In this document: positions 54,779 through 63,140 of the stretch, one piece after another
Position numbering within the stretch: the first letter of the stretch is position 1
Layout of the letters: each line of letters begins with the position of its first letter
Assembly (NCBI RefSeq): GCF_005160265.1
Contig: NZ_CP039865.1
Coordinates: 3,372,828-3,436,827 of the forward strand
Length of the DNA: 64,000 nucleotides
Direction: 5' to 3'
Origin: Phreatobacter aquaticus
GTDB lineage: Bacteria > Pseudomonadota > Alphaproteobacteria > Rhizobiales > Phreatobacteraceae
Made by a program: the position numbers and the translations under genes
The notes under the pieces: generated by a model
The model's input: the letters and a program-made list of their open reading frames with translations, nothing else
What the model was told of the DNA's origin: nothing
Databases searched by the model: none

Positions 54779-56995
54779 ATGCTCGTCGTAATTTGTGCGT
54801 GGGCCGAGGGTATCGTGGTCATGGGTGGATGGAGCGGCCGCGAGGCTGATCAGACGGCAGGCGGCCAGGGGCTCGACCTCATGGCGCTGGGGCGCGCCAT
54901 CTGGGCGAAGCGCCTGTGGATCGCCTTGCCGACTTTGGCGGCGCTGGCCGGCACCTTCGCCGTCGTCTCCGTGGCGCAGCCGACCTATCGATCCGAGACG
55001 CGGCTCATCGTCGAAAGCGGCGAAAACCCCTACACCCGTTCGGAGGTCGACCGCTCCAATGGCGGCGACCGTGCTGCCGTCGATCAGGAGGCCGTGCTGA
55101 GCCAGGTGCAGCTTGTCCTGTCACGCGATGTCGCGCAGGCGGTCGCCACCCAGCTCGAGCTTGCCCGCCGTCCGGAATTCGATCCGACGCTCCGCGGTTT
55201 CAATCCGGTGAAACAGGTTCTGATCCTCATCGGCCTGATGGACGATCCGCTGCGCATGACGGCGGAAGAGCGCGTGCTGAAAAGCTATTACGAGAAGCTG
55301 ACCGCCTTCCAGGTCGACAAGTCGCGCGTCATCGCCATCCAGTTCGACTCCACCGATCCGCTCTTCGCGGCCGAGGCCGCCAATGTGGTGGCAGCCCGCT
55401 TCCTGGAGGCCCAGCAGGCCTCCAAGCGCAGCCAGACCCGCAATGCCTCCGAATGGCTGGCGGGCGAGGTGGAGCAGCTCCGCCGCAAGGTTCAGGACTC
55501 CGAGGGCAGGGTGGAGAGCTTCCGCGCCCGGTCGAACCTGTTCGTCGGCTCGAACAATACCAGCCTGACAGGCCAGCAGCTCGCCGAGGTCAACAGCCAG
55601 ATCGCCGCCGCCCGCGCGCAGCAATCCGATGCCCAGACCCGCTCGCGCCTCCTGCGCGATTTCCTGCGCGCCGGCCGTCCGATCGAATCCGGCGACGTCG
55701 TCAATTCCGAGATCATCCGCCGCCTCAACGAGCAGCGCGCAGCCGTCCAGGCCCAGCTTGCCGAACAATCCTCGACGCTCGGGCCGCGCCATCCGCGCAT
55801 TGCCGAACTGCGCGCCCAGGCAACCAATCTCGACAGCCAGCTGCGCTCCGAAGCCGAGAAGATGGTCCGCGTGCTGGAAAACGATGCGCGCCTTGCAGGC
55901 GCCCGGGTCGAAGCCCTGTCGCAGAACCTCGACCAGGCCAAGCGCCAGTCGAGTGATGCGAGCGAGCAGGAGGTCCAGCTGCGGGTGCTGGAGCGTGAGG
56001 CCAAATCCCATCGCGACCAGCTGGAGGCGCTGCTCGCCCGCTACCGCGACGCCACCGCCCGCGACAGCCTGAACGCGCTGCCCGCCGATGCCCGCATCGT
56101 CTCGCGCGCCACGGTCTCGAACGTGCCGGCCTTCCCCAAGAAGGTCCCGACCATGCTGATCGTCACGCTCGGCACCTTCCTGCTGGCGCTCGGTACCGTC
56201 GCGACCCTGGCCCTTCTGGCCTCGCCCGACGGGGCGGAACGGCATGAGCGCAACGAGCCGAATTTCGATGAGGCGGGCGCCGAATCCGAGGCTCATCAGC
56301 CGGTCATGCTGGTGTCCGGCCCTGATCTAAGCCCCGAGAGCCTCAACGACGCCGAACCAGCCCTGCGGGAGAGCATCGGTCATGACGGCGATCGCGCAAC
56401 GGATGGCCCGACCGCCGGCAGTTTCGACGAATTGCTGACGCTTCTGAACAGCGGCACCGCCGAGAAGCGCCGCACCCTGGTGGTCGGCACCGAGGCCGAT
56501 CTGGTCGCGACCGGCGTCTGTCTCGCCTTCGCCCGCGAACTGGCCAGGAGTGGCAGCAAGGTCGTCATGATCGATTGCGCGGCCAATGGCGCGCTCTCGG
56601 CACTGGCCGGACCCGGTGCCGCCGGCCTCGCCGATTTCGCCGATGGCCGCGCCGACCTGCCAGCGATCATCCACCGCGATCCCGCCTCCCGCGCCCATAT
56701 CGTGCCTGCCGGCAACGGTGAGCCTGACGCCGAGGCCCGCGAGTTCGCGGTCTCGGTCCTTGCCGGCACCTATGACGCCCTGCTGATCCTCGGCGATCGG
56801 CTGCCTGCCGATGCGGCGGCCTTCGAGGCGCTGGCAGCGCTTGCCGGTGACGCGGTGATCGTCAGTGCCAGCGACGCGCGCGACCCGAAGGTCGTCAGCG
56901 CCTATCGCCGCCTCGATGCCGTCGGTCTGAAACCGGTCGTGGTCATGCTGGCGGAAGCGAATGAGGCGCCTCTTGCCGAGGTCGTCGCGGCCTGA
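54779..56995 (+). CDS. Wzc/GumC-like exopolysaccharide chain-length protein with a degenerate kinase domain
   Basis: It is the inner-membrane co-polymerase that sets chain length and opens the export pore. Of 738 residues, 45-66 form TM1 and 457-481 TM2 (after FPKKVP); between lie the Wzz domain and a long coiled coil (residues 220-420). The cytoplasmic BY-kinase-like domain, about 545-738, keeps Walker A' (KVVMIDC, 594-600). In place of the P-loop GxxGxGK[ST]T it has VVGTEADLVAT (568-578), and the C-terminal Tyr cluster is absent, so it should not bind ATP or autophosphorylate. Starts at 54779 and 54821 are both open. Confidence 0.88.
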   Translation: MLVVICAWAEGIVVMGGWSGREADQTAGGQGLDLMALGRAIWAKRLWIALPTLAALAGTFAVVSVAQPTYRSETRLIVESGENPYTRSEVDRSNGGDRAAVDQEAVLSQVQLVLSRDVAQAVATQLELARRPEFDPTLRGFNPVKQVLILIGLMDDPLRMTAEERVLKSYYEKLTAFQVDKSRVIAIQFDSTDPLFAAEAANVVAARFLEAQQASKRSQTRNASEWLAGEVEQLRRKVQDSEGRVESFRARSNLFVGSNNTSLTGQQLAEVNSQIAAARAQQSDAQTRSRLLRDFLRAGRPIESGDVVNSEIIRRLNEQRAAVQAQLAEQSSTLGPRHPRIAELRAQATNLDSQLRSEAEKMVRVLENDARLAGARVEALSQNLDQAKRQSSDASEQEVQLRVLEREAKSHRDQLEALLARYRDATARDSLNALPADARIVSRATVSNVPAFPKKVPTMLIVTLGTFLLALGTVATLALLASPDGAERHERNEPNFDEAGAESEAHQPVMLVSGPDLSPESLNDAEPALRESIGHDGDRATDGPTAGSFDELLTLLNSGTAEKRRTLVVGTEADLVATGVCLAFARELARSGSKVVMIDCAANGALSALAGPGAAGLADFADGRADLPAIIHRDPASRAHIVPAGNGEPDAEAREFAVSVLAGTYDALLILGDRLPADAAAFEALAALAGDAVIVSASDARDPKVVSAYRRLDAVGLKPVVVMLAEANEAPLAEVVAA

Positions 56996-57063
56996 AGCTG
57001 AGCGCGATCGGGTCCACGCAGCCCGGCTCCGTCCCCGCTGGCACAATCATGCCAATCCTCGTG

Positions 57064-57154
57064 CGTCATGCCCGGCCTTGTGCCGGGTATCCACGACGTG
57101 AGGCGAGTTGCTGACTGAAAGACGTGGATGGTCGGGACACGCTCGACCATGACG
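57064..57154. repeat. Paired inverted REP element (REPIN-like)
   Basis: Unit one (57064-57098) reads CGTCATGCCCGGC, loop CTTGT, then GCCGGGTATCCACG; its minus-strand translation gives WIPGTRPGMT, the signature of a REP widespread in Rhizobiales. Unit two (57123-57154) is the same element inverted: CGTGGATGGTCGGGAC, then CATGACG. The outer arms (CGTCATG/CATGACG, TCCACG/CGTGGA) are identical; the inner stems differ but stay paired (GTCG/CGAC against CCCGGC/GCCGGG). A 24-base gap separates the units. Confidence 0.78.
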
Positions 57155-57227
57155 AAGGAGATGTCGGCCAGGCGTTTGAATTCCGAGAGCGGTTCCGGGA
57201 TGAACAGGGCAGGCGCGATCCCGGGTG

Positions 57228-58439
57228 TTACCGACCGGCAGCGGCCTTGCCGCGCGCCCGGCGCAGCTTGACGATCAGCGGCCAAAGCCAGTCCGACTGC
57301 TTCACCGCCCGCTTGGCGCGCATCGCGAAGGCCTCGACACTGGCCGCGAGCCGGCCCTTCCAGCTCATCGCGATGAACTGGTCGAACAGCGGATCGACGC
57401 CGTCGCAGAGGTTCGACTTGTACTGCGCTTCGCCCGCGCCGAGATCGAAGACGCTGAGCCCGCGCGCGCAGCAATGGCGGATGAGGTGGTGGAGCAGCAA
57501 TTCGCCGGGGCTCTCGCGGGTCATTGGCCCGGTGGTCATGGCATTGAACATGCCCGAGAACCGGCCGCCGGCAACCGTGCCGCCAAACAGCGCGACAGGT
57601 TCGTCGCCGACCATCAGCGCCGACAGTTCGATCACCGGACGGCCCTCGGAAAGGCCCCTGGTCGCCGCCTCGATGATGAAGGCGCGGGTGCCGGGTTCGG
57701 CAAAGACATTGGCGATGCCGAGTTCGGCGAAGCGGGCCGCCTTCCAGGCGAGGAACAGGTCGGTGAAGCGCTCGACCTCGGCCACGTCGCGGGCGAGCCG
57801 GAAGCTCACCGCGCCATGCTCGGCCAGTGCGCGCTCCTTCTTGCGCAGCTTCTTGCGCGAATCCTTCGACACCACCCGCTCGATGACGGCATCGGCGTCC
57901 GGTCCAAGCGCGAGGTGATAGCCGAACGAGGGCGAGGGCTGATGCGGCAGGCGCGCAAAGGGATTGGCGAGGCCCGCCCAGCTTTCGGGCTGGCCGGTCA
58001 GGCGGAACAGGTCGACCGGGTGCGGGGCCGCCGCCGCGATGTCGCGGAGCACCATCGTCAGCCGGTCCGGCGTCATCGCCTCGGCAAAGGCGGGGCGCCA
58101 CAGTCCCAGCCCGAAATTGGCGTGGCTCCCGCCCATGAAGCGCGCGCTGGTCAGGCCCCGGCTGGTCGACAGGACAAGCGGCAGCAGCGCCTGCGCGCGC
58201 CCGGCATCGTCCGAGATCACCGCAAGACAGGGCGTTTCGTCGCCGGCCAGGTGCCGATGGAAGATCTGCAGCCAGTCGAACGCCTGATAGGCGCTGAACA
58301 CCGCATCGGCCTCCAGGACGCGCCAGACCGCCTCGACATCGCCGAAAGTGGTGGCAACGCGCACATGGCAGCCGCTGGCGCCAATGCTGCGGGCCGGCAG
58401 ACCATGGGCGGCAGCGGGGGCGTCGAGGGTCAGGCTCAT
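57228..58439 (-). CDS. FemAB/CelD-like acyltransferase (GNAT fold, Acetyltransf_6)
   Basis: The 403-residue product contains SKDSRKKLRKKERALAEHG, a basic segment typical of the CelD/BcsL group, and the fold's C-terminal half (FGGTVAGGRFSGMFNAMTTG; DLGAGEAQYKSNLCDGVDPLFDQF, in parts). Proteins of this type are found in exopolysaccharide and cellulose loci, where an acyl group is thought to be added to sugar or protein. The ATG reading MSLTLDAPAAAHG is chosen. It lies on the far side of the REP element from the Wzc-like gene. Confidence 0.83.
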   Translation of the reverse strand: MSLTLDAPAAAHGLPARSIGASGCHVRVATTFGDVEAVWRVLEADAVFSAYQAFDWLQIFHRHLAGDETPCLAVISDDAGRAQALLPLVLSTSRGLTSARFMGGSHANFGLGLWRPAFAEAMTPDRLTMVLRDIAAAAPHPVDLFRLTGQPESWAGLANPFARLPHQPSPSFGYHLALGPDADAVIERVVSKDSRKKLRKKERALAEHGAVSFRLARDVAEVERFTDLFLAWKAARFAELGIANVFAEPGTRAFIIEAATRGLSEGRPVIELSALMVGDEPVALFGGTVAGGRFSGMFNAMTTGPMTRESPGELLLHHLIRHCCARGLSVFDLGAGEAQYKSNLCDGVDPLFDQFIAMSWKGRLAASVEAFAMRAKRAVKQSDWLWPLIVKLRRARGKAAAGR

Positions 58440-58512
58440 GAGACAAGGTCCGATACTGATCGAGCTCGAACCTTGCCAGCCAAAGGTCAAGAAAGGGTTG
58501 GGCCGACCAGGC

Positions 58513-59346
58513 TCACGCCTTCAGCGGAATCCAGATCTCGTAGCCGCCGAGGCCCGTCATCGGGTTGAACTCCGCTCCATAGCGTTCCAGCACCGGCGCG
58601 TCGGCAACCTCGCGTCCGGATTCTGGCAGCCAGCGCTCCCAGATCGCGGCGAAGACCCCGCGAATGCCCGCGATATGGTCGCCACGCGCGAAGACGGCAT
58701 AGGTGCTGGCTGGAACGCGCAGCCGCCCGAACTCGGCCGGCAGATCGTCGAAATCGGCAACTGCGACGCCGGCCATATAGTCAAAATTGCCGGCATCGTC
58801 GGTGTTGAAGCAGGCGCCGTAGGCGACCTTGCCGATCTGGCCGTCAATGCTGCCCATATGGGCGTTGAGCCGCTCCCAGAGGGCCGGCAGGCCGGCAATC
58901 GCTTCGCAATGGAAGCGCTCGACATGGCCTGCGAGCAGCATGGGCGCGCCGACTTCGATGCGTGGTGAGGCAAGGTCGTCGACAAGGGTAAGCGTCATGG
59001 TGATGGGCTCCACGAGCGAGAGGGGATTGACGTCCGACTGGTTCCGGACCGCCTCGGGGGTCAGGCTGAACTGGTCGCGGAACGCCCTGGAAAAGGCCTC
59101 GTGCGAGCCATAGCCAGCCTCGAGGGCCACTTGGAGAATGTCCGGAGCGCCGTCGGCAAGAGTGCGGGCGGCCTCGCTCAGGCGCCGGGCCCGCATGTAG
59201 CGCATCAGGCTTCGGCCGGTGACTGCGGCGAAGGCTCGCGTCAGATGGAACGGTGACACCTGGCAATGCCGTGCCACATCGTCGAGCACGACAGGCGCGG
59301 CGAGATGGCTTTCGATGAACCAGACGGCTTTCTCGACGGGTGTCAT
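58513..59346 (-). CDS. AraC-family regulator with a GyrI-like effector domain
   Basis: The 277-residue product has the AraC helix-turn-helix pair at the N-terminus (LDDVARHCQVSPFHLTRAFAA; ILQVALEAGYGSHEAFSRAF) and, from about residue 120 on, a GyrI-like (SOUL/BacNR) effector-binding domain ending GGYEIWIPLKA. This is the Rob/SoxS-like arrangement with a ligand domain, often linked to drug or small-molecule response. It lies 28 bases after the second AraC gene's stop on the same strand. Confidence 0.88.
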   Translation of the reverse strand: MTPVEKAVWFIESHLAAPVVLDDVARHCQVSPFHLTRAFAAVTGRSLMRYMRARRLSEAARTLADGAPDILQVALEAGYGSHEAFSRAFRDQFSLTPEAVRNQSDVNPLSLVEPITMTLTLVDDLASPRIEVGAPMLLAGHVERFHCEAIAGLPALWERLNAHMGSIDGQIGKVAYGACFNTDDAGNFDYMAGVAVADFDDLPAEFGRLRVPASTYAVFARGDHIAGIRGVFAAIWERWLPESGREVADAPVLERYGAEFNPMTGLGGYEIWIPLKA

Positions 59347-59374
59347 GCGAGGGTCCTGACTGCGTGTGTCAGTT

Positions 59375-60250
59375 CTAGGGGAGGCGGAGCGCGCCCGTTT
59401 GATCGATCTTGCTGCTCGCGGGACGGGCCCGGCCGGGGTCTTGGCTGTCGTGGCCGCTCAGATAACGCTTCGGCGGCGCGCCCAGCATGCGGCGGAACAT
59501 GGTGGTGAAGGCCGCCACGCTCTCGTAGCCGAGGTCCATCGCAACCCCGGTGACGGCTTCGCCGCGTGCAAGCCGTGGCAGCGCCGCGAACAGGCAGGCC
59601 TGCTGGCGCCATTCGGTCAGGCTGAGACCCGTTTGCGCCCGGAAGGCTCGGGTGAAGGCGCGCCGGCTCATGGCGAGATCGCGGGCCCAGTCGTCGATCC
59701 GGGCGGCGGGCGAGGGCGCCTCGATGAAACGGCGGCAAAGAGCGGCAAGCTTCGGGTCGGATGGCATGGCGAGACCGAGCGGCTGTTCGGGCAGGCGCGG
59801 GATCTCGCGCAGCATCAGCGCCATGACCAGGCCCGCCCGGCTGGTCGGCTCGGGATCGATCGGCAGCGTCACCGCCTCGATGATCAGGGCGCGCATCAGG
59901 TCGGTGATCGCGACGACGCGCACCACCTCCGGCAGGCCGTCGATGGCGCCGGGCGTCACATAGACCGAGCGCATCTTCACATCGCCGAGGATCTCCACCT
60001 CGTGGAACACGCCAGCCGGGATCCACAGGCCATATTGCGGCGGGATGATCCAGCGCCCGGCATCGGTCACCACCACGACCACGCCGTCTAGGGCGTTCAT
60101 CAGCTGGCCGCGGGTATGGTTGTGCCGCTTGATCCGCCAGCCGCCGGGATAGTCGCTCGCGAGCGCCACCGTCTCGCCGCTCGCCTGTTCGAGGACAGTG
60201 CGGCGGGCAAGATCGATGTCGATCTCGCGGGAGGGATCGGGACGGCGCAT
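59375..60250 (-). CDS. AraC-family regulator with an N-terminal cupin domain
   Basis: The 291-residue product has an AraC-binding cupin (residues 20-130, with HNHTRGQLMNALDG and GLWIPAGVFHEVEI) and the C-terminal double helix-turn-helix (WARDLAMSRRAFTRAFRAQTG; GVAMDLGYESVAAFTTMFRR). It is divergent from the MFS gene across 138 bases, so it probably controls it; NimR of E. coli controls its neighbouring exporter in just this way. Confidence 0.88.
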   Translation of the reverse strand: MRRPDPSREIDIDLARRTVLEQASGETVALASDYPGGWRIKRHNHTRGQLMNALDGVVVVVTDAGRWIIPPQYGLWIPAGVFHEVEILGDVKMRSVYVTPGAIDGLPEVVRVVAITDLMRALIIEAVTLPIDPEPTSRAGLVMALMLREIPRLPEQPLGLAMPSDPKLAALCRRFIEAPSPAARIDDWARDLAMSRRAFTRAFRAQTGLSLTEWRQQACLFAALPRLARGEAVTGVAMDLGYESVAAFTTMFRRMLGAPPKRYLSGHDSQDPGRARPASSKIDQTGALRLP

Positions 60251-60388
60251 GGTCAGGTGTTCCGAACGGCGAGGCTGGCCCAGTCGCGAAAGAAACTGAC
60301 CAGATCACGCAAGCAGGACGGACCGCAAGGTCTATCGTGCAGATCCCGGCCGCCGCGCGCGTCGCCGGCCTGAAGGACCGTGCCGACC

Positions 60389-61615
60389 ATGACCCATGCC
60401 GCTGCCCCCGCCGGCCGTCCCGCCGCTGACCAGACCGCTTTCACGATCATCGCGGCCCTGTCGTTCTCCCACATGTTGAACGACCTGATGCAGTCGCTGA
60501 TCCCGGCGATCTATCCGATGCTCAAGGAGAATTATGCGCTCGATTTCGCGCAGATCGGCCTCTTGACGCTCGCCTTCAACACGACGGCCTCGCTGTTCCA
60601 GCCGATCGTCGGCCTCTATACCGACAAGCACCCGCAGCCCTATTCGCTGACCATCGGCATGGGCTTCTCGCTGGTTGGCCTGATCCTCCTGGCCAATGCC
60701 AATGCCTATTGGCTGCTGCTGATCGCGGCCTCGCTGGTGGGGCTGGGATCCGCGGTGTTCCACCCGGAATCCTCCCGCATGGCGAGGCTTGCCTCAGGTG
60801 GCCGCCATGGGCTTGCCCAGTCGTTGTTCCAGGTCGGTGGCAATGTCGGCTCCGCCATCGGTCCGCTGCTCGCAGCCCTCATCGTGCTGCCGAGGGGCCA
60901 GGGCGCGGTTGCCTGGTTCTCGCTAGCGGCCATGGTGGCGATGATCGTGCTGTTCCGGGTCGGCGGCTGGTATGTCCGGCACCGCGCCGCCAGCGCCGCG
61001 CGGCCGGCCGCAGCCGTCAGGCCGCTCATCCTGCCGCGCGCCGTCGTCACGCGCTCGATCACGGTCCTCGGCCTGCTGGTCTTCTCGAAATACGTCTATC
61101 TCTCCAGCCTGACGAGCTATTACACCTTCTACACGATGCACAAATTCGCGCTCTCGGTGCGCGATGCGCAGATGCTCCTGTTCGTGTTTCTCGGCGCGGT
61201 GGCGGTCGGCACCATCATTGGCGGACCCATCGGCGACCGCGTCGGCCGCAAGCCGGTGATCTGGGGGTCGATCCTCGGCACGTTGCCCTTCACCCTGGCG
61301 CTGCCCTACGCGAGCCTGCCCTGGACAGTGGTTCTCACCATCATCATCGGGCTGATCATGGCCTCGGCCTTCTCCGCCATCATCGTGTTCGCGCAGGAAC
61401 TGGTGCCGGGCAAGGTCGGCCTGATCGGTGGCCTGTTCTTCGGCTTCGCCTTCGGCATGGGCGGCATCGGGGCTGCGGTGCTCGGCATTGTCGCCGACTG
61501 GAAGGGCATCGACTTCGTCTACCGCGTCTGCGCCTTCCTGCCGCTGATCGGGCTCCTGACCATCTTCCTGCCGGATATGGCGAAGGAGCGGGCGAAGGCG
61601 GCGGGGGCAAGCTAG
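60389..61615 (+). CDS. MFS transporter, fosmidomycin-resistance (Fsr) family
   Basis: The 408-residue product has twelve spans. The N-terminal HMLNDLMQSLIPAIYPMLKE, NTTASLFQPIVGLYTDKHPQP and GSAVFHPESSRMARLASGGR segments are the Fsr pattern, and GPIGDRVGRKPVIWG is the MFS A-motif of the second half. Fsr pumps export fosmidomycin and related compounds. The ATG reading MTHAAAPAGR is chosen over a GTG nine bases upstream, because AAGGA is then eleven bases away. An AraC regulator is divergent to it. Confidence 0.9.
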   Translation: MTHAAAPAGRPAADQTAFTIIAALSFSHMLNDLMQSLIPAIYPMLKENYALDFAQIGLLTLAFNTTASLFQPIVGLYTDKHPQPYSLTIGMGFSLVGLILLANANAYWLLLIAASLVGLGSAVFHPESSRMARLASGGRHGLAQSLFQVGGNVGSAIGPLLAALIVLPRGQGAVAWFSLAAMVAMIVLFRVGGWYVRHRAASAARPAAAVRPLILPRAVVTRSITVLGLLVFSKYVYLSSLTSYYTFYTMHKFALSVRDAQMLLFVFLGAVAVGTIIGGPIGDRVGRKPVIWGSILGTLPFTLALPYASLPWTVVLTIIIGLIMASAFSAIIVFAQELVPGKVGLIGGLFFGFAFGMGGIGAAVLGIVADWKGIDFVYRVCAFLPLIGLLTIFLPDMAKERAKAAGAS

Positions 61616-61747
61616 ACGATGCGGACGTCAAGGCTGATGCTGCGCTGCGTCATGTTCTGACAAACAAAACCAGGCGATTGTCACATTGCCGTAGCGTCAG
61701 AGCGTGCTAGCCTGACCATCTGGTCACTGCCAGCACAGGAGTTCGGC

Positions 61748-62152
61748 ATGAGCATTTTCAGTTCCATTCTCGACAAGATCCTTCCGGGCCGCGCGCACGC
61801 CGCCCCGGCTCCCGCTGCGCCCGCTGCTGGCGCCGCCCCCGCGGCAGCCCCTGGCGCTGCTCCTGCCGCTGCCGGTGCTGCACCGGCCGGCCCCCCGGTC
61901 GATGTGTCCGCCATGTTGACGGATCTCGCCGCCAAGGCCGGCCAGCCGCTGAACTGGCAGACCTCGATCGTCGACCTTCTCAAGCTCTTGAACCTTGATT
62001 CCAGCCTCACCGCCCGCAAGGAACTCGCCAAGGAGCTGCACTATACCGGTTCCACCGACGACACCGCGACGATGAACGTCTGGCTGATCAAGGAAGTCAT
62101 GAAGCAGCTCGCCGCGAACGGCGGCAAGGTTCCCGATTCCCTGAAGCATTGA
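61748..62152 (+). CDS. DUF3597 domain protein
   Basis: The 134-residue product has a short N-terminal helix (MSIFSSILDKILPGRAHA), an Ala/Pro/Gly linker at about 19-50 and a conserved C-terminal domain (VDVSAMLTDLAAKAG; LNWQTSIVDLLKLLNLDSS; ARKELAKELHYTG). This is DUF3597, a small soluble family of unknown role. The linker is made of AAP/AGAAP units. A strong terminator follows. It has its own upstream region, 132 bases after the Fsr gene. Confidence 0.88.
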   Translation: MSIFSSILDKILPGRAHAAPAPAAPAAGAAPAAAPGAAPAAAGAAPAGPPVDVSAMLTDLAAKAGQPLNWQTSIVDLLKLLNLDSSLTARKELAKELHYTGSTDDTATMNVWLIKEVMKQLAANGGKVPDSLKH

Positions 62153-62194
62153 GGTTTTGGGCCGCAATCTCTGCGGCCTATGCCTTCCCGAAAG

Positions 62195-62222
62195 CGCCGC
62201 CGGAGCAATCCGGCGGCGTTTT
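62195..62222 (+). terminator. Rho-independent terminator after the DUF3597 gene
   Basis: CGCCGCCGGA at 62195-62204 pairs perfectly with TCCGGCGGCG at 62209-62218 around a GCAA tetraloop, and TTTT follows. It also lies just before the convergent ion-channel gene's stop. An extra weaker stem, GGCCGCA/TGCGGCC, lies closer to the DUF3597 stop. Confidence 0.88.
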
Positions 62223-62228
62223 CGTGTC

Positions 62229-63032
62229 TCAGCGCGTCTGTCTGGCGGCGATATCCGCGCGCAGCGCTGCCACCTCGCGCATCAGGCCGTCGATCCGTTC
62301 GGCCATGGCCGCATCCGATCCGGCGGGATGGGTGAGCTTGGGTTGCGCATCGCCGGTCTCCTCGTCCAGCGCCGTCACCACCACGCCGATGAACAGGTTG
62401 AGCGCCATGAAGGCCGACACGACCATGAAGGTGATGACAAAGACGAAGCCGTAAGGGTGGCCCTTCTCGGTCAGCGGCTTGACGATACCGCCCGCCCAGT
62501 CGTCGAAGGTCATCGCCTGGAACAGCGTGAAGCTGGAGGCGCCGATCGAGCCGAACAGCTCCGGATTGGTCTCGCCGAACAGCTTGGTGCCGATCACCGC
62601 GAAGACATAGAAGATCAGCGTCAGCAGCAGCGCGATCGACCCCATGCCGGGCAGGGCATGGATGAGGCCTGCCACCACCCGCCGGAGCGATGGGATCGCG
62701 GTGACCAGCCTGAGCACCCTGAGTACGCGCAGGGCTCGCAGCACGGAGAGCGCGCCGGTGGCCGGGATGATCGCGATAGCGACCACGATCAGATCGAACA
62801 CGCTCCAGGGATCGCGGATGAAGTGCCGGCCATTGACCGCCATCCGGGCGATCAGCTCGATCACGAAGACCGCAAGGATCACCCGGTCGATCGCATCAAG
62901 CAGCGGTCCGACCGCCGCCACGGCAGCAGGGCTCGTCTCCAGCCCCAGCGTCACCGCATTGATCAGGATGAGGACGAGGATCACCCGCTCGAAGCGCGGA
63001 TGGGCAATGAAACTGGCAAGACGCTGGAACAT
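62229..63032 (-). CDS. Voltage-gated cation channel subunit with an Asp-Asp selectivity filter
   Basis: The 267-residue product is a six-span, single-domain channel subunit, so tetramers are expected in the inner membrane. S4 has Arg99, 102, 105 and 108 at every third place (SVLRALRVLRVLRLV). The pore helix and filter read FQAMTFDDWAGG, with Asp177 and Asp178 where sodium channels of this family have Leu-Glu-Ser. Heptads at about 240-264 form the C-terminal coiled coil. The start MFQRLASFIAHPRF is chosen because GGAGA lies 4 bases from it; longer starts exist at 63065 and 63128. Confidence 0.88.
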   Translation of the reverse strand: MFQRLASFIAHPRFERVILVLILINAVTLGLETSPAAVAAVGPLLDAIDRVILAVFVIELIARMAVNGRHFIRDPWSVFDLIVVAIAIIPATGALSVLRALRVLRVLRLVTAIPSLRRVVAGLIHALPGMGSIALLLTLIFYVFAVIGTKLFGETNPELFGSIGASSFTLFQAMTFDDWAGGIVKPLTEKGHPYGFVFVITFMVVSAFMALNLFIGVVVTALDEETGDAQPKLTHPAGSDAAMAERIDGLMREVAALRADIAARQTR

Positions 63033-63140
63033 GGGGTCTCCGGGAATCCGCTTCAGAGCATCCATGCGAGAGCCTGCGGCGTCCAGCCTCACCAAACCGC
63101 AAAGCCAGTTTTCCCATGTGTTTCCCACATGCTCTGTCGC

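Noticed and set aside
57228-57250. Protein-coding reading of the REP element (peptide WIPGTRPGMT)
   Set aside because: The frame runs through the palindrome only by chance; this peptide is a well-known artefact of REP translation and not a gene.
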